A stretch of 64,000 bases of DNA, from positions 10,143,927 through 10,207,926 of the forward strand of contig NC_054545.1 of the NCBI RefSeq assembly GCF_017654505.1, given 5' to 3'. Shown here piece by piece: positions 13,780 through 26,905 of this stretch (position 1 is its first letter; every line of letters starts with the position of its first letter). Under the pieces are notes generated by a model, which was not told the DNA's origin, did no database searches, and was given only the letters and a program-made list of their open reading frames with translations. Source of the DNA: Polyodon spathula (lineage: Eukaryota; Chordata; Actinopteri; Acipenseriformes; Polyodontidae). The position numbers and the translations under genes are program-made.

Positions 13780-14130
13780 GCTGTTGCACTTTTAAAACAA
13801 TGAAACTGCTGAAAGGGACACTGTGAGACTTTGTTGACCCCTATGCTTTATAGCAAAAAAAAAAACAGCACATGGCAAGCCCTGCCAAACCATTAAACCT
13901 GTATGGAAGTGCCCAGGCAGACACCTTTTTTCTTTTTTAAACAAATGTGCCTCAAATGCAACCTCTAAAGAACACCCCCCAGCTTCATGAGCCACTGGAG
14001 CATGGCTGTTCTCACTCATCATGCTCTTTGACCTCTGAGCTGAGGCTTCCAAATAATATGTCATTATGTCATCAATGCTGATGGGGCCTTTATTTCAGAA
14101 ATGTTAATTAAGACCATCATGACTTATTTT
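13780..14130. promoter_or_regulatory. Candidate conserved noncoding element
   Basis: A complex, lower-AT block inside AT-rich DNA. It contains TTAATTAAG near 14105 (homeodomain-type) and AATATGTCATTATGTCATCA near 14055 (bZIP/homeodomain-like cores). It carries an open minus-strand frame at 13792-14064 without protein similarity, which is more likely chance. Called only from texture and motif content. Confidence 0.25.
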
Positions 14131-14187
14131 AATAAAATCCCAGGAACATAGACAAAATATTTTTTTTGGTTAACCCTCTACTCCATA

Positions 14188-14196
14188 GTATATATA

Positions 14197-14270
<74 letters not shown>
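14188..14270. repeat. (TA)n microsatellite
   Basis: About 80 bases of TA repeat. Confidence 0.97.
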
Positions 14271-14272
<2 letters not shown>

Positions 14273-15939
14273 AACAAAACACACACACAAACAATTAAAC
14301 AGATAAGGGTTAACATATTTATTTCATTTTCTCAAATTTACATACTAGATGGTAGTCTACAAACTTTGCATTGAAAGATAATGTACCGCTCTTTTCAATC
14401 AAAATTATTTCTGATTACATTTGAATAAAAAATTGTTTTCTTTCTTTGAATATAGTCATCTTCAACTAATGCTCTACTTGAAGCTTGCTGTGTACTGTAA
14501 ATTGTCTTGTCTTACTGATTACCTTTAACATTGTAAACCTAGTAGTGTGCACATAGGAAGCAAAATGAAACTGCATTGACATTCAACAGACTATTTGAAT
14601 TTAACTGACCATCAGATTATAATTTGAATGCTCAATGTCCTTAAGTGCCTCTGATCATATTTGATCATGTTTAAGAGCAGGCAATCATAGAACCAGACAA
14701 TTCCATCAGGGAGGCTTGTCAGCTGTGTAGCCTGTTAAGAACAGGTTGCCATGGTATCCAGGGTTGAAAAAGCTGCAGATTGGCATGAAAAAGCATGTCG
14801 ACAATTGCCCTGTCACAGCATGCAAGCAAAGCCTGCTCAAAGACAGCACACCACAAGTTTTCTTTCCCAGTTTGCTCTACCCCATGCTGTTTAATAATAT
14901 CCATTTACTGGTTGTGGGATTGATCTAGTGCAGTGTAAAATCCCACATCCAGAGAAGCTTTGCTTCTTTATGTCGAAAATTCCTACAACAAATGCAACTG
15001 TGGCAATTAATTTACAAAGGCAAGTTTTCAACAAGAAAAAATGTGTTTAAATCATAAGAAATCTCTGTTCATGGAGTATACCAACACCAATGGAGTTGTC
15101 GTTCTCAATGTCTTCAACAGTGGTATAACGCTTTATACAGTGATGGATAATAATCATAAGTAATCAGTAAATCAGTAAATGAAAATTCTTCAAAATTTGA
15201 GATCTTTTTTTATCTTGTCGATGTTGTCAAGGTCTTCTGATCCGAGAGGTTACAATCTTCACCTGACCAATTTGATGATTGGATAGGGCTTCTGTGATAC
15301 TCTGAGGGGGAATGAGCTGCTGGTCTCTAGTGAGCAAGAATATCTACCTTAAATATCCTTTGCTGAAATATTAATTTGGATTTTATTTTTCTTAAAACTT
15401 AAAATAGAACAAATATGACAAACCTTTCATACTTTAGTCTAAAAGGGCCATGATATAAACAGGCATTCCGATTGAATCTTCCTCGCACTCCAAAAGAGGA
15501 TGGTCCCTACAGCTTATGGTTTAGTCTCACTGGAGAGAGAACAAGTCTGGCACTGTGCCTCTGACCATCAGATACATAGGAAGCTTAACTTCCCACTGCA
15601 GTTCACTGCAGCTATTTACCAAACAGAAAAAAGAAGCCAATCCTCTTAATTAGTTAAACTACCAGTACTAAAATGACTCAGCACCATAATTATTTAGAAT
15701 CTCCACTACACAAACCTATACCAAAGTAGGATTAAATATTATATTTTTTATATTCCATTTAGGTATGTATATTGTCAAAGTGATCTGAAAAAGGGCAAAA
15801 CAATTACAAGTAACTACTGCATGTGGAAAATTGGGCATTTTAGTATACAACAGAAGGAAATTGCCGTAATAATAGTCTATTGATGAGTGCATACAGCAAC
15901 GGCTGTAGTTTTTCCAGTAATCATTTCTGTGTCTTTATT
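14271..15939. other. Gene-free complex sequence
   Basis: Long stretch free of microsatellites. The overlapping opposite frames near 14719-14928 are a chance pair. It may contain further regulatory DNA of the foxg1 3' flank, with TTAATTAG at about 15645 and AATTATT nearby, but nothing is distinctive enough to delimit. Confidence 0.4.
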
Positions 15940-16260
15940 GTTGAAAAGTCATTTTCTTGGTTTATTGAAAAGCAAGTCTTCTTTCACTTTGACTTCATAT
16001 TGCTGCCCAGGACTCTGTAACTTAAAAGCGTGAGTTTGCTACGATCTGCTTGATCAAGGGAGCATTGATTTTCCTTAGCTTTCTATCATTTCATCCGCTT
16101 AGTAGGCTTCTGTAATTTCCTCTGGACAAGCTGTAACCAAACTGTGTTAACTGTTGTTGATTTTCAGGCAAAAGTAAAGGGGTAAATATAAATTAACAAG
16201 CTATAAACATTTTGCAGGTGGAGAGTCAATAAAAACAGTTTCAGCTTTTCTTTGGGAAAA
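15940..16260. promoter_or_regulatory. Candidate conserved noncoding element, block A
   Basis: Complex sequence with evenly mixed composition, including TGATCAAGGGAGCATTGATT (near 16050; TCF/LEF-like and SOX-like cores) and TGTTAACTGTTGTTGATTTT (near 16144). I infer an enhancer from texture and from location in the gene desert 3' of foxg1, a region known in other vertebrates to hold forebrain enhancers. No conservation test was possible. Confidence 0.3.
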
Positions 16261-16339
16261 AAAAGAGAATGATTGCTTACAAAGGCATTTAAAGCAAAAG
16301 CAAGTCTTCAAATGTTGTACGCTTTGTGATTAAGAATTG

Positions 16340-16960
16340 ATCTGTCTAAAAGCCTCAGATGCTTCTGAATCACCCACAAGCGCCAGGGCTCCAATGGCTC
16401 AGCAGGAGGTGGTGTTTGTTTGTTAAACTCCCATGATTCCAAGTAGATAATTGGTCTGTGAAATTCATTGCAGAAGCTGGTTCAGCTCTCTTGCATCCCA
16501 GCTGGCAAAGAGCAGGTTTACAGACTTTGCAGACACATTTAGCCAGCAGCAAACCTCACATCTTTCTTAGAAAAGGTGTTTTGTTGTTGTGTTTTCAGGT
16601 GACAAACAGAAAACCGGCTCCACCAGAAGCTCATTAAAGGGGTGATGTTACAGTATAGGTTTATTTGAGCCACAGCAGTCTTGACAGCAATGATATGGTT
16701 TAATATGTTGCACTGGGTATTGGGGGAAAGCCTGGCACAATCCCTTGTGATTTTTGTTCATCTGTTTCATTGCCTTCACAAGTTTCAAATCACCTATTAG
16801 ATATTGGAGCTGCAGCTGCAAGCTAACTGTGATTACAATCCCAAAGCCATTTTTCATGGGCATGCTAATTGTTCTATTAAACACTATAGCAATTATTTTT
16901 CATTTATTTCCAACACTTTTGCTGTAGCCAACCCCTAATGTTTAATGATGTGAAACTTTG
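16340..16960. promoter_or_regulatory. Candidate conserved noncoding element, block B, with forkhead-type sites
   Basis: This block holds TGTTTGTTTGTTAAAC at 16413-16428, which is overlapping forkhead-type TGTTTGT and GTTAAAC cores. It also has GATAATTGG near 16447, GAGCTGCAGCTGCAAGC near 16806 (CAGCTG E-box) and GCTAATTGTTC near 16864. It is depleted of simple repeats and stands out from neighbouring AT tracts. The minus frames at 16370-16552 and 16648-16884 show no protein family features. Calling it an enhancer is inference. Confidence 0.35.
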
Positions 16961-18333
16961 CATAATGTTATATATACAGAACTAATTTAGAACATTTTCT
17001 GCACCTTTAACACAGTTACACAGAAAACACATGCACACAAAAAGAGCTGTGATACAACAGCACTTCAATTGTACTATTACTATTATTGATGCTGTTAAAA
17101 CAATTGTATTCAAGTTTCCAAATTATAATTATTATTATTTATTTATTTAATGATATACAGTAGGGCTTACATGCATGTCTTCTACAGTCATGAGATTAAA
17201 CCACTTAATACAGAATAAGAAACATAATCCACACACTTTGCTTTAATAATTTCTAATTAGCTTAGTTCTATGGTTTACAGAAGGTTTGTCTTTTTCTTGT
17301 GGAGTGCATGTGAATACTGTCACATTTCATATTTGCATCCCAATGATGGTAATTTAGCTTCTTTTATGCAAAAAAATCTATACAAAAAAAAAAGTTGTAA
17401 GGCAAACCTGATCTTAAAACCGAGAAAAACCTGCAAACAAACAACGCTGTCTTTACTAAAACTCGTAATAAATAATACAAAATATGAATTTGCCACATAC
17501 TGAGAAAAAAAGGTTCATGATCTCCACCATATATTTTCCTAAATTGACCAATTACTTATTTGGAGAAACCAAGATATTTAATACATGGCTATGTATTACC
17601 CATACTGCAGGATGAACAAAGCAATAGCCTAGGCCACTTTTTTGGAAAGGTTGTATCAAATAAACAAGGGTTGATAGGAAGCGTAAAAAGGGATGGTAAA
17701 AAATGATGGTGCATTACATTTCCATCTCAAAAAAAGGCTAATAACATTTATATACATGTGCACAGTTATGGAACAGGGATACACATTTCTTAGTTACCTT
17801 GCTAGTGCTCTTGTAATTACATGCTATTTCCAACTACAACTTTTCAAAAATGTTTTATGTCAGTTATAAATGTTATAGAAGTTTATTTCCTCTTTCAAAC
17901 CCAATATCAAACAGCCTAAATTAACACGAAAAATCAAAGCAGGTTCATTGCATTTTTGGAGAACGTCTATTGAACAGCTTCCAAACATTTTTTTCTTTAA
18001 TCTTTCCCATTTTTTCAGCTCTAGTTTTCTGAACAGGTCCCGTAATTACAACACTGACTATGTATTATGAATGCAAAATATTGCGTCTAAATAAACAATT
18101 ATAGCCCACTAATTAAAATAGGATTTGGAAGTGAAATTACATACAATATGAGTGATTGGTTGTTGTCATTGACATACAAATTATTCACTTTCCTTTAAAC
18201 TGAGACAGCTCCAGTATCTGCCTTTTAAACCATTACTAGCATGTCATACATGAATCATTTGAATGCTTAATGTTTTTTTGTTTTTTTAATGAATAAATCA
18301 TTTTATATTTAGGCTATTTTAATGCATTCAAGA
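16961..18333. other. Gene-free AT-rich stretch
   Basis: AT-rich unique sequence with short homopolymers; the 77-residue plus frame at 17270-17503 is unremarkable. Nothing else seen. Confidence 0.5.
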
Positions 18334-18389
18334 ATTATTATTATTATTATTATTATTATTAGTATTAGTATTAGTATTAGTATTAGTAT
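18334..18389. repeat. (ATT)n followed by (AGTATT)n
   Basis: Nine or so ATT units change abruptly to about five AGTATT hexamers, a derived higher-order repeat. Confidence 0.95.
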
Positions 18390-19571
18390 CACAGTAGATG
18401 TTAGGTCTCAGCTTTAATTCGTCATAGGCTGTTTTTCAAAATGTTTCAAAATTTGCAGATAAGCGCAATAAAATATATGCAAAAATTGTTAAAAAAAAAA
18501 AAAAAAAAAAAAACACACACAAAATACTGGTTTCACTGCAGGTGTAAAAATAAAAATGAAAAATGAACAGTGATATCTCGATCTTGTTAGAATTTGTGCT
18601 ATTTTCATTTTAAAAAAATGGAATTCACCAGAAGTGGTACAATTTTGTTTTCCGTTTTCTGTTTATAAATATGACAGTCAGCTCAGGCAAAAGTTGTTGT
18701 TTTACCATGAGTTAGACTGAAGAGATTGTGAGAGGTTGTAATAAAGATGTGCAGCTCAACTGCATTGAGAACATGCTGTAAACAAACATACAGTACAAAA
18801 AATACAAATAATAACATTTGCAATGCTTTATCAATAGGCTGCATGTATTGGTTTCTAACTGCAACTTTATGGTTAGTTTCCTGTTTTAAGTAATGCTTCT
18901 TGCACTTTGTGTGATTGTATAGATACAATCTAAATCATGTATCTTATTGGGATTATAATGAACCAGTGTGATTACTTATTTTGAATTGAAGCTAACAAAT
19001 GTATTTTTAATTACAGCAAAACCTCAAGTGGGCAGTTTACTTACAGTTTGAAGTGGTGATTTAAAGTTAGTATTTTTGCAGAACTACATTCAAATAATAG
19101 ATTGCTGAGAAATGGCAATTGATTTTCGACACTGGTTTCTTGTCCATTACTGGGGGCCTTTGCTCACTAGTGACTTCTACTGGCAGGGTTCAAACTAGAT
19201 TTGATATACAGCAACATGACTCCTCTGACAACCACTTACCTCATTACCAAGAAGGAAAATCTTATTTCTGGAATGATCAATATATTGAAACCCACAACCT
19301 CAAGGTAATGTCATAACTTACTTATTATAAGGCTCCTGGATGGCTATATTTGAAAGCACATTTAAGTCACATTAAGGGAATGCCATGTACACAATAAAGT
19401 AATTCCAGTGGAAGCCATTCATAAGTGCTGTAGATTGGTTGACAGCGCTTTTATGATTTAATCACTGATTCTATTTTGAAATATATAAAGACTAGATAGA
19501 ATTTCTCCTTTTTTCAGGTTTATTTGTATATAAACTGAAGGTGTAGTTATCCAATTAACAATTAGGTAATG

Positions 19572-19573
<2 letters not shown>
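18390..19573. other. Gene-free stretch with a poly-A run
   Basis: Includes a 23-base poly-A near 18491-18513 followed by ACACAC. Otherwise unique AT-rich DNA with no gene. Confidence 0.5.

Positions 19574-19649
<76 letters not shown>
19574..19649. repeat. (TA)n microsatellite
   Basis: About 75 bases of uninterrupted TA repeat. Confidence 0.97.
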
Positions 19650-19652
<3 letters not shown>

Positions 19653-20282
19653 TTAGTGGCATCTGTACTTGTGTAGTACAATACACAACAAAGGGGTCTT
19701 TTTTTTCCAAGCCTCCTTGGAAAAGAGATGTAAATCTCAATGTGTTCTCATTCTGGTTCAATAACGTGGAGCTGAATTGAATCAATTGACTTTTTTCTCA
19801 CACAGCAATGTCAAATCTGTGCTGAATGCCCTTTTATAATTATATAGCACATCTAAAACATAAAGGGAAAACTTTTCAGAAACAAGTTAAAAGGGCCTAG
19901 CGTCTTACACCAACTGAACAACCTTTGCAAAAAATTTGAATAACTGCATAAACAAAGCACCAGAAACAGAAAAGTTAACTGTATAATTAGAAAGAATTGA
20001 AAGTGCCCCTAGACGTTACACATTAGAGCTGCTGTTCCTTTATTTTTACAGGTGTTCGGTTTCATCTTTGTGAACAAATGGCTATGTACAATTTGCAGGA
20101 CTACTGTTATAAGCTACAGAGAGGTAGACTTATATGGAAAGACAGAAATTATTAAGTAATAAAAAAGCACCATTCATGTGAATCATGCTTTAAAAAAATA
20201 ATTAATTAATGAAAGAATATAGATGAATAAATACTAAATAAACATAAATATACAAACCAACAAAGTATAACGTAAGTTGCAT

Positions 20283-20365
20283 ACATATATATATATATAT
20301 AAATATATATATATATATCTATAATATATATATATATATATATACACACACATGTGTGTGTCTAT

Positions 20366-20430
<65 letters not shown>
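20283..20430. repeat. Compound (TA)n-(CA)n-(GATA)n microsatellite
   Basis: An interrupted TA tract, a short CACACACATGTGTGTG palindrome and about twenty GATA units in sequence. Confidence 0.97.
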
Positions 20431-21321
20431 AATATTATGGAAATACTGAAAGAAACTAAAAGTTATTTGACAAAAATTTCAGCTAGAATTCTTTCTCTAA
20501 AGGTCATACAATTAGGTGCTATTATTTCACTGGACACCAGAGTAAGATTGGGAGGCATATGGTAGATCAGTGAATGTCTTTGGTTAGAAGACCAAGTTGC
20601 CCCTGGCTTGTTTCAGACCTGAGAAAATCCCTTGACAACTCTATTGATCATGGCAACACCCCTCAGGCTACTTGCTCTACATACATAAAACAACATTAAA
20701 GATTACACATCATTATAAAGAGTACACAGTAAAGAGGTTGGGGTGCACTATCCAGTGAATAAAGACTAACATGGATGGAACCAGAGGTTTCTTTTGCACC
20801 CCTTTAGATTATATACAAGTAAATGTTTCTTTGTTTTTTTTTTTTTTTTTAATATCACCCTTATGACCTCTGAGTGGTTCCTCTAGCCCTGCCTGAAGCA
20901 TATTGTTTGTATGATTGGAACAATGACTCCTACATATTGCTGTGAGTATTAACGTATCTAGCACTGACAACCTTATCCAACCCTGTTTCTATACAGACTC
21001 CTTCTGTGAGGCAGAACATTCTTAGTAGTTCTGTGGTTTTATCTGCACCATACAGAAAGGAGGCTTACAATTAGTCTTTAATTAGAGATATTCCATCTAT
21101 TTTGTGGGTTCTTGAAGGCTGGACCAGCTTGAGAAAACAATATGTTACATGAATGCACTTTTTGAGTGTGTGTGTACATTATTAGTGCATTGGGAAATCA
21201 GTGGACATTGGGAAACATCAGCGCATATTGGAATACATTTAAAATGTTATTGTCACAAAGAAATAAATGCAACAAATGCAACATGATTTGCCACATGGTC
21301 CCCTAATACAGCTTCCCCTTT

Positions 21322-21382
<61 letters not shown>
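21322..21382. repeat. (GAAA)n microsatellite
   Basis: About fifteen GAAA units, a polypurine strand. Confidence 0.97.
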
Positions 21383-22129
21383 ACCTGTTGTTGAAGTTCG
21401 CTGTATATTAGTGACATAGTAGAATGTAATGAAGTATAGAAATACTTCTAACATGTGAACAAATCCCTTGCAGGTTCATGGAAGTGAGGCAACTAGTTTT
21501 TATTAGGGTGCAGCCAATGTAAGCTCCAGGCTGCCTGTTCTCAATTTCTTCCTGTGCCTTGTGGATACAAGTGAGTTCAGTTACATTACCCTCAGCTTCT
21601 AAAATACAGGATCTGTTTTTTTTTATTCAAATGCTTAAGGCTCAGGGGAATGACAACGATGCAGCAATTAGTAAAGTAAGGGCACTTTATAAATACACTG
21701 GTGAAAAAAGACCCTTCTGATGGGTTCCTTTACTGAATAAAACAAGAAGACAAGCTTTGTCTCAACTTAGAAGCCCCTTATCATTACTAAGGCTCATACG
21801 AGACATTATTGGCTTTTATTGAAGGTGCATACAACCAGTAGCTGGTTGTAGGTCATATTCTCTAATACCAATGGTTTCCAATAGAATGGTGCCTTTGGTA
21901 CTTTGTGTAATGTTTTATTTGCTTTTGAAATAGTAGCAGTGAGTCTTAACTAAGCAAAAAGCACCAATGACAAACAATCCTAAGAATCTAAAGCTTTGAC
22001 TGTGTGTTTGCCTCGGTGGAAACACAACATTTTTTTTTTTTTTTCTCTAATATGTTGATGAATCTATTTAGTTTCCTTGGATTTAGCTATTTACCCCATG
22101 GATGACATGAAACACATTAAATAATAGCA
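21383..22129. other. Gene-free stretch
   Basis: Unique sequence with a poly-T run near 22029-22045; nothing recognised. Confidence 0.5.
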
Positions 22130-22400
22130 AAGGATGAAGAAGGAATTGTGTCGACACTTTAGCCATTTTTAGTGCATCACTGACAAAACTAACGTGGTTT
22201 AGCTCAGTATTTCTCGTGTTAATGTTGTGGCAAACCAAAACTAAGTTTGCAAATGTTTTCCATTGATATGCATAATGGTAATGTCATTGCAAATGTGCAT
22301 GGATGTGAAACACAGGCAATGAAGCATGGTTTCATTTAACATGGAATGCACTCAGAGTGTGAATAAGAATTAAAATTCCCACTTTGTGGAATGGTAAGGG
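22130..22400. promoter_or_regulatory. Candidate conserved noncoding element
   Basis: Complex block with GATATGCATAATGGTAATG near 22265 and CATTGCAAATGTGCATGG near 22283 (octamer- and POU-like cores), bounded by low-complexity DNA on both sides. Regulatory role inferred only. Confidence 0.3.
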
Positions 22401-22740
22401 GATAGGATTAAGCAAATACCTTTATCATAAGTGTACATGAGGGTTCATTATTGTAGGATACAGAATAATTTGCAATGTTTGTCTTTACATTTCAAGGACA
22501 TTAATAAGATACACCAAATATATAAGCAAATACTTTATAAAATGGGAAATAATATATTTGTAGTTTTTGGGATAATATACCTTTTTTTAGTGTCTATTCT
22601 AAATAGCGATAGACAAATAATTAATAGACTGCACTACTGGAACTGTTATTTTTTTAAACCTTGATCGTTGTAGTCCTATATTAATAACTATGTCTGTTGT
22701 TACATCTATCGACTCCACTATTGTGTATACTGTGAACCAA

Positions 22741-22822
<82 letters not shown>

Positions 22823-22823
22823 T
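22741..22823. repeat. (ATT)n microsatellite
   Basis: About 80 bases of ATT. Poly-Tyr and poly-Asn open frames here are translations of the repeat. Confidence 0.98.
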
Positions 22824-23352
22824 TTACTTTGTTTTATTTTATAATACAAAATATACATGTATGCTGATGAGAACAACACATTTATTATATTGGTGTTATG
22901 CCTTATTACCACACCTTACATATCATATTTCATTAAAGAAAATAAAAAGCTATAAAGAAACTGTCAATGGTGTCCCTAAACTGTCCTGTTGTTGTGTTCT
23001 TATCTTATGACAAAGGAATTCATAACATTACAACATAACACCAGATTAAATTAGTCTTTAGATACAGGTTAATTGATTGTACTCCATTAAGTTTAATTAC
23101 TGTAGGCTTTGGATGCCCAAGCCTTGATTTGCACTGACATGGAATAGAAGAGCAGCTACTTTCCAATATTATTTTTCTTCGTACAGAACCTAGTAATGTA
23201 TTTAGATATTATTTAGACATCATTTAATACCAATACGCTGACTAAAAGTAATACCAAATATCTCTTTTAAAACTGTAGAATAAAAAAAAAATGAAATGCA
23301 TGCTCACTGTTGCACACTGGACTAACTGTAACAGGATTATTTTGGGGAAAAG

Positions 23353-23355
<3 letters not shown>

Positions 23356-23415
<60 letters not shown>

Positions 23416-23422
23416 ATATATA
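23356..23422. repeat. (TA)n microsatellite
   Basis: TA repeat with one ATTA interruption. Confidence 0.97.
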
Positions 23423-24059
23423 GCACTGTATTAATAAGCAATGTATAATGGTAACCAAGGCTAGATTAATGGTATAATGTTCATCATTTCTCAGAAAATT
23501 AGAGTTTTAAAAAAGTAAAGCAAATGTAATTGTTGATTTATCAATAGAGTTACTGTTTAGGTAAAATGACAACCTAAGCAGTGTGTTTTCTTGCTTTTAA
23601 TGAATATTCCACTGAATTGAACTAAGTGATCCCATATTTCAATGATGTAATCTAAATAGTGATGGATCTAAGTACTTCTGTTTAGATAATTAGCATACAT
23701 TCCTTTGTGTACCAGGGTTATGATGACTCCATTAATGTATGACTAAATGGGTATTCATTTTCAGTCTACTTCCATTAATTGATGGGTGTAGTTCTCTAAG
23801 ATTATTCTTGCATTTTTATTTCTGAATGAAGGAAACCATGTTAGAAAATCAGTGAGAGGCAGCAAACCAAAAGTTTGTTGATTATTCCAAGTTTTGTTAG
23901 TTTAATGCTTCATGCTTTCAGAGAAAACCATACACCGCAATTATAATTTAATGAGAATGTATATCATTAGATTGGTAAATATATTAATACACAAAAGCAC
24001 CCAACCCAACTTATTCTACTTTTTTGAACTGTGGGAATATGTGTTATATTGTATAGCTC
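23423..24059. promoter_or_regulatory. Candidate regulatory stretch
   Basis: Complex sequence with repeated homeodomain cores (GATAATTAGCATAC near 23685, CCATTAATTGATGG near 23770, CATTAATG near 23730). No gene. Function inferred from motif clustering. Confidence 0.25.
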
Positions 24060-24440
24060 CCAAAACAACTTGGACCTAAAGACGCAAAGAAAGAACTTAG
24101 CAATGGATGCTATTCAGAGGATAGCTGCTCTGAATCGTCAGCAATATCTGAAGAAATGCCAGGATTCCGTACGTGAAAGTTTATAGCAGTGAACCTACAA
24201 CGTCTGCAGTGTTGCTGAAGATCCACAGCAAAAAGCAGCCCTTGCTAAGTTGTGTCTTAACGTTCCCACAGTGCATTACAACTTCCGCTAACATGTCAAG
24301 ATTATGCCAGATCACCCGTGAACTCAAGCAGTCGTTCAAGAGTGATTGGAGTTACAATGGTGTTTGGGAAACACTGCAATTTACAAACGTTGGTCTTACG
24401 ATGCCATTTAGGTTCAAACTGCTTTTGGGAAACTAGCCTG
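24060..24440. other. Unclassified CpG-bearing fragment, possibly a decayed repeat
   Basis: This block has more CpG and TpG/CpA pairs than its neighbours, near-repeats of TTTGGGAAAC (about 24363 and 24424), and an 87-residue plus frame at 24173-24436 without a recognisable domain. The signature suits an old methylated, CpG-decayed transposon, but I cannot name one. A short (GT)n tract follows near 24467. Confidence 0.25.
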
Positions 24441-24482
24441 TCTTTGATTCAATTTTTTTTTTTTTTGTGTGTGTGTGTGTGT

Positions 24483-26853
24483 GATAGCTTTTGATGATGT
24501 CAGTCATTTGTCCCGAATCCATACGGCAAAGCCATCTCCATAACTGGTACTTACATGCATTTAATTTGACCAATTTCAATTTAGTAGTTGAGGTGATTTA
24601 TGAGAAAATTTATTAGATGAATGTGTTTGCTTACATAAATACTTATTTTTTTAAACTTACAATTTTGTGTCTTGCTATTCTAACTAGTTAAAATTACCTG
24701 TTACACTCAGCATAAATACTCCTGGCTGAATGCAATAATCAACATTGTTCTATCTATTTATAATCTAAAGTTCCCTTCCCTAATTCAACAGCATATTCAT
24801 GTCATATCTCTTAACCTCCTATGCAGTTGTTTCTGACTCCCATGATGTAGTGTACCAATTACATTTTTGAAACTTTGACATTTTGAAAAAAAAAAAAAAA
24901 AAAAAACATGTACGTAGGTGTCTGATGGAGTCTTACCCTGAAGTCTTGTTCACAAAGGAATTTTAGTTTGCCCTTGTTAGCTCATAACAGCGTAAGATAG
25001 TTGCCTGACATTTTCCCTGCTGGCAAAGTTGGAAGAGTTGTCAGCAGGAAATGACAAACTGTTAATAAGTGGTGGTAATATATTTATATAATGATTGTTT
25101 AAAAAAATGAGTCTCGTTTTCTGTTCCAATAGCGCTTGAGGCAGTACACTGTATATCTGTGCAGAGACATAAAAGGTGGATAAAATCTAACAAGCACAGT
25201 AACTAATCTTGATGTGTTTAACAACCAGCTCAAGGAAAAAGTAGATAAATAATAGAAGGCCTTTTAGTAGATCCAATTTATGAAATGTAACTGGGAGCCA
25301 TAATGGAGTAATTTGTACTATCTCACATTTTATGTTATTGGACACTAGTCTTCTGGATCAAAAACTTTTGTTTGTGTCCTAATTCTTTAGTCACCCGCTA
25401 ATAATTTTCTATAACAGAGCTATGCTTGTATAGGGAGAGGGTGGTCCTAAACCACCAGAGTACTCTGAAGTATAGTGATGTTCAAGTACAACACTGTGTT
25501 TATGTACTCCCCAAAGTGTATCAAAGCTCAGATCCACAGAAATAAAAGAAAAGTCAAACAAAACAAGCATTAGACTGCGTAAAATAAAGTATGGACAAGG
25601 CAAACAGGTGAAGCATTGTTTAGGTGGCTGAGGTAGATCAATATCTGAGCTTGCAAGCCAGGAATCCTGCCTGCTTTCCTCTGGCACTGGGCAGATCATC
25701 TTACGGCCTGTAGACAGACTGTCGCCTAAACTCAACTGACAGACAACCTACTTCACCCCTGCAAAAAGAAAAAAAAATTATACCCATCTTCTTTCTTTGC
25801 GGCTCACTAGGAAAAAGGTGAAAGATTCCTAATTTTAAAAGCATTTTGTTTTTCTGGAGTGGAACATGACAATGAAAATCTGTTTGCTTTAGAGTTTAAC
25901 GATATGATTCACGTGGTATTTGTTTTGTCATTTGAGAATAATCCATATAGCTTTTTACTTATGCTTTCAATGGAGGTGGGTGATGAAAAGACACTGTTTG
26001 AATAATTACATTGAATCTGATTTTCGAGTAATTAGTTTCAGATAAAAAAAAAGTGAGAGTAGTACTTGGATACCTGCAGATTTATTTGACACATTGATAA
26101 AATTTCTAACAAATCATTCAGGTGTTTAACAAATTACTTAGAGCCTGTGAACACATGACATGAATGTATATAAAAAAGAACCTCTATTTGAAATGTTCCT
26201 AGAGTCACCTGAGATTTTATACAAATTATTTTATAACTTCATAAATGAAACAAGCAAATTATACCCTGTAAGGTTGAACACTTTGTAAATAAACTTGATG
26301 TATTAAGACAGAAAATAAATAACTTGGATAAGATAAATAAACAGGAGACACAAATATACATCAGTGAATTTATTTGATATTTATATCATTTTGCAAGAAC
26401 AAACGACAATTTGTATTACTGAAAATGGGTGTGTTTTTAAAAGTCTTAGAGGTTATCTTGATTTATCGAGGTTCTTCAGATGCTGAGGCAAATGAGAACA
26501 AGTGTGCTTTTCCTTTATATAAGGGTTCATGTCAAAGCTAGACTGTGACCTTTTTTTCTTTTTGATCATTCCCTTTTAGTGGTGGAAATGTAATTTACCT
26601 GTCAGATTCAGAGCTTTGATATAATATGGATGTCCATTTCCGTGGAAAGGTATTCCCAATACAGGTCAACAAGAACAAATGAAATACTCTCTTGAAGGAC
26701 TCCTCTTACAGGCAACAGAAACATAAAAAGACCATGAAATGTCCACATTTAAGGTAATTTAGTCAGCTTTTCAAATTCATCTTACTGTGACAGACACTGG
26801 ACCCCCATGCAAACAAGATTAAATATAATTTTTTTACGGATAGGCCTATCTTT

Positions 26854-26855
<2 letters not shown>
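24483..26855. other. Gene-free stretch
   Basis: Unique sequence with a poly-A run at about 24886-24906. A GC-richer patch at about 25400-25740 carries a 108-residue minus frame without family features; it could be an LTR-like relic but shows no termini I can pair. No gene identified. Confidence 0.45.
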
Positions 26856-26884
<29 letters not shown>

Positions 26885-26905
26885 TAATAATAATAATAAT
26901 AATAA
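26856..26905. repeat. (AAT)n microsatellite
   Basis: AAT repeat with one AATAAATAAT interruption. Confidence 0.97.

Noticed and set aside
22690..23010. Poly-Tyr and poly-Asn frames resembling low-complexity proteins
   Set aside because: They result from an (ATT)n microsatellite.
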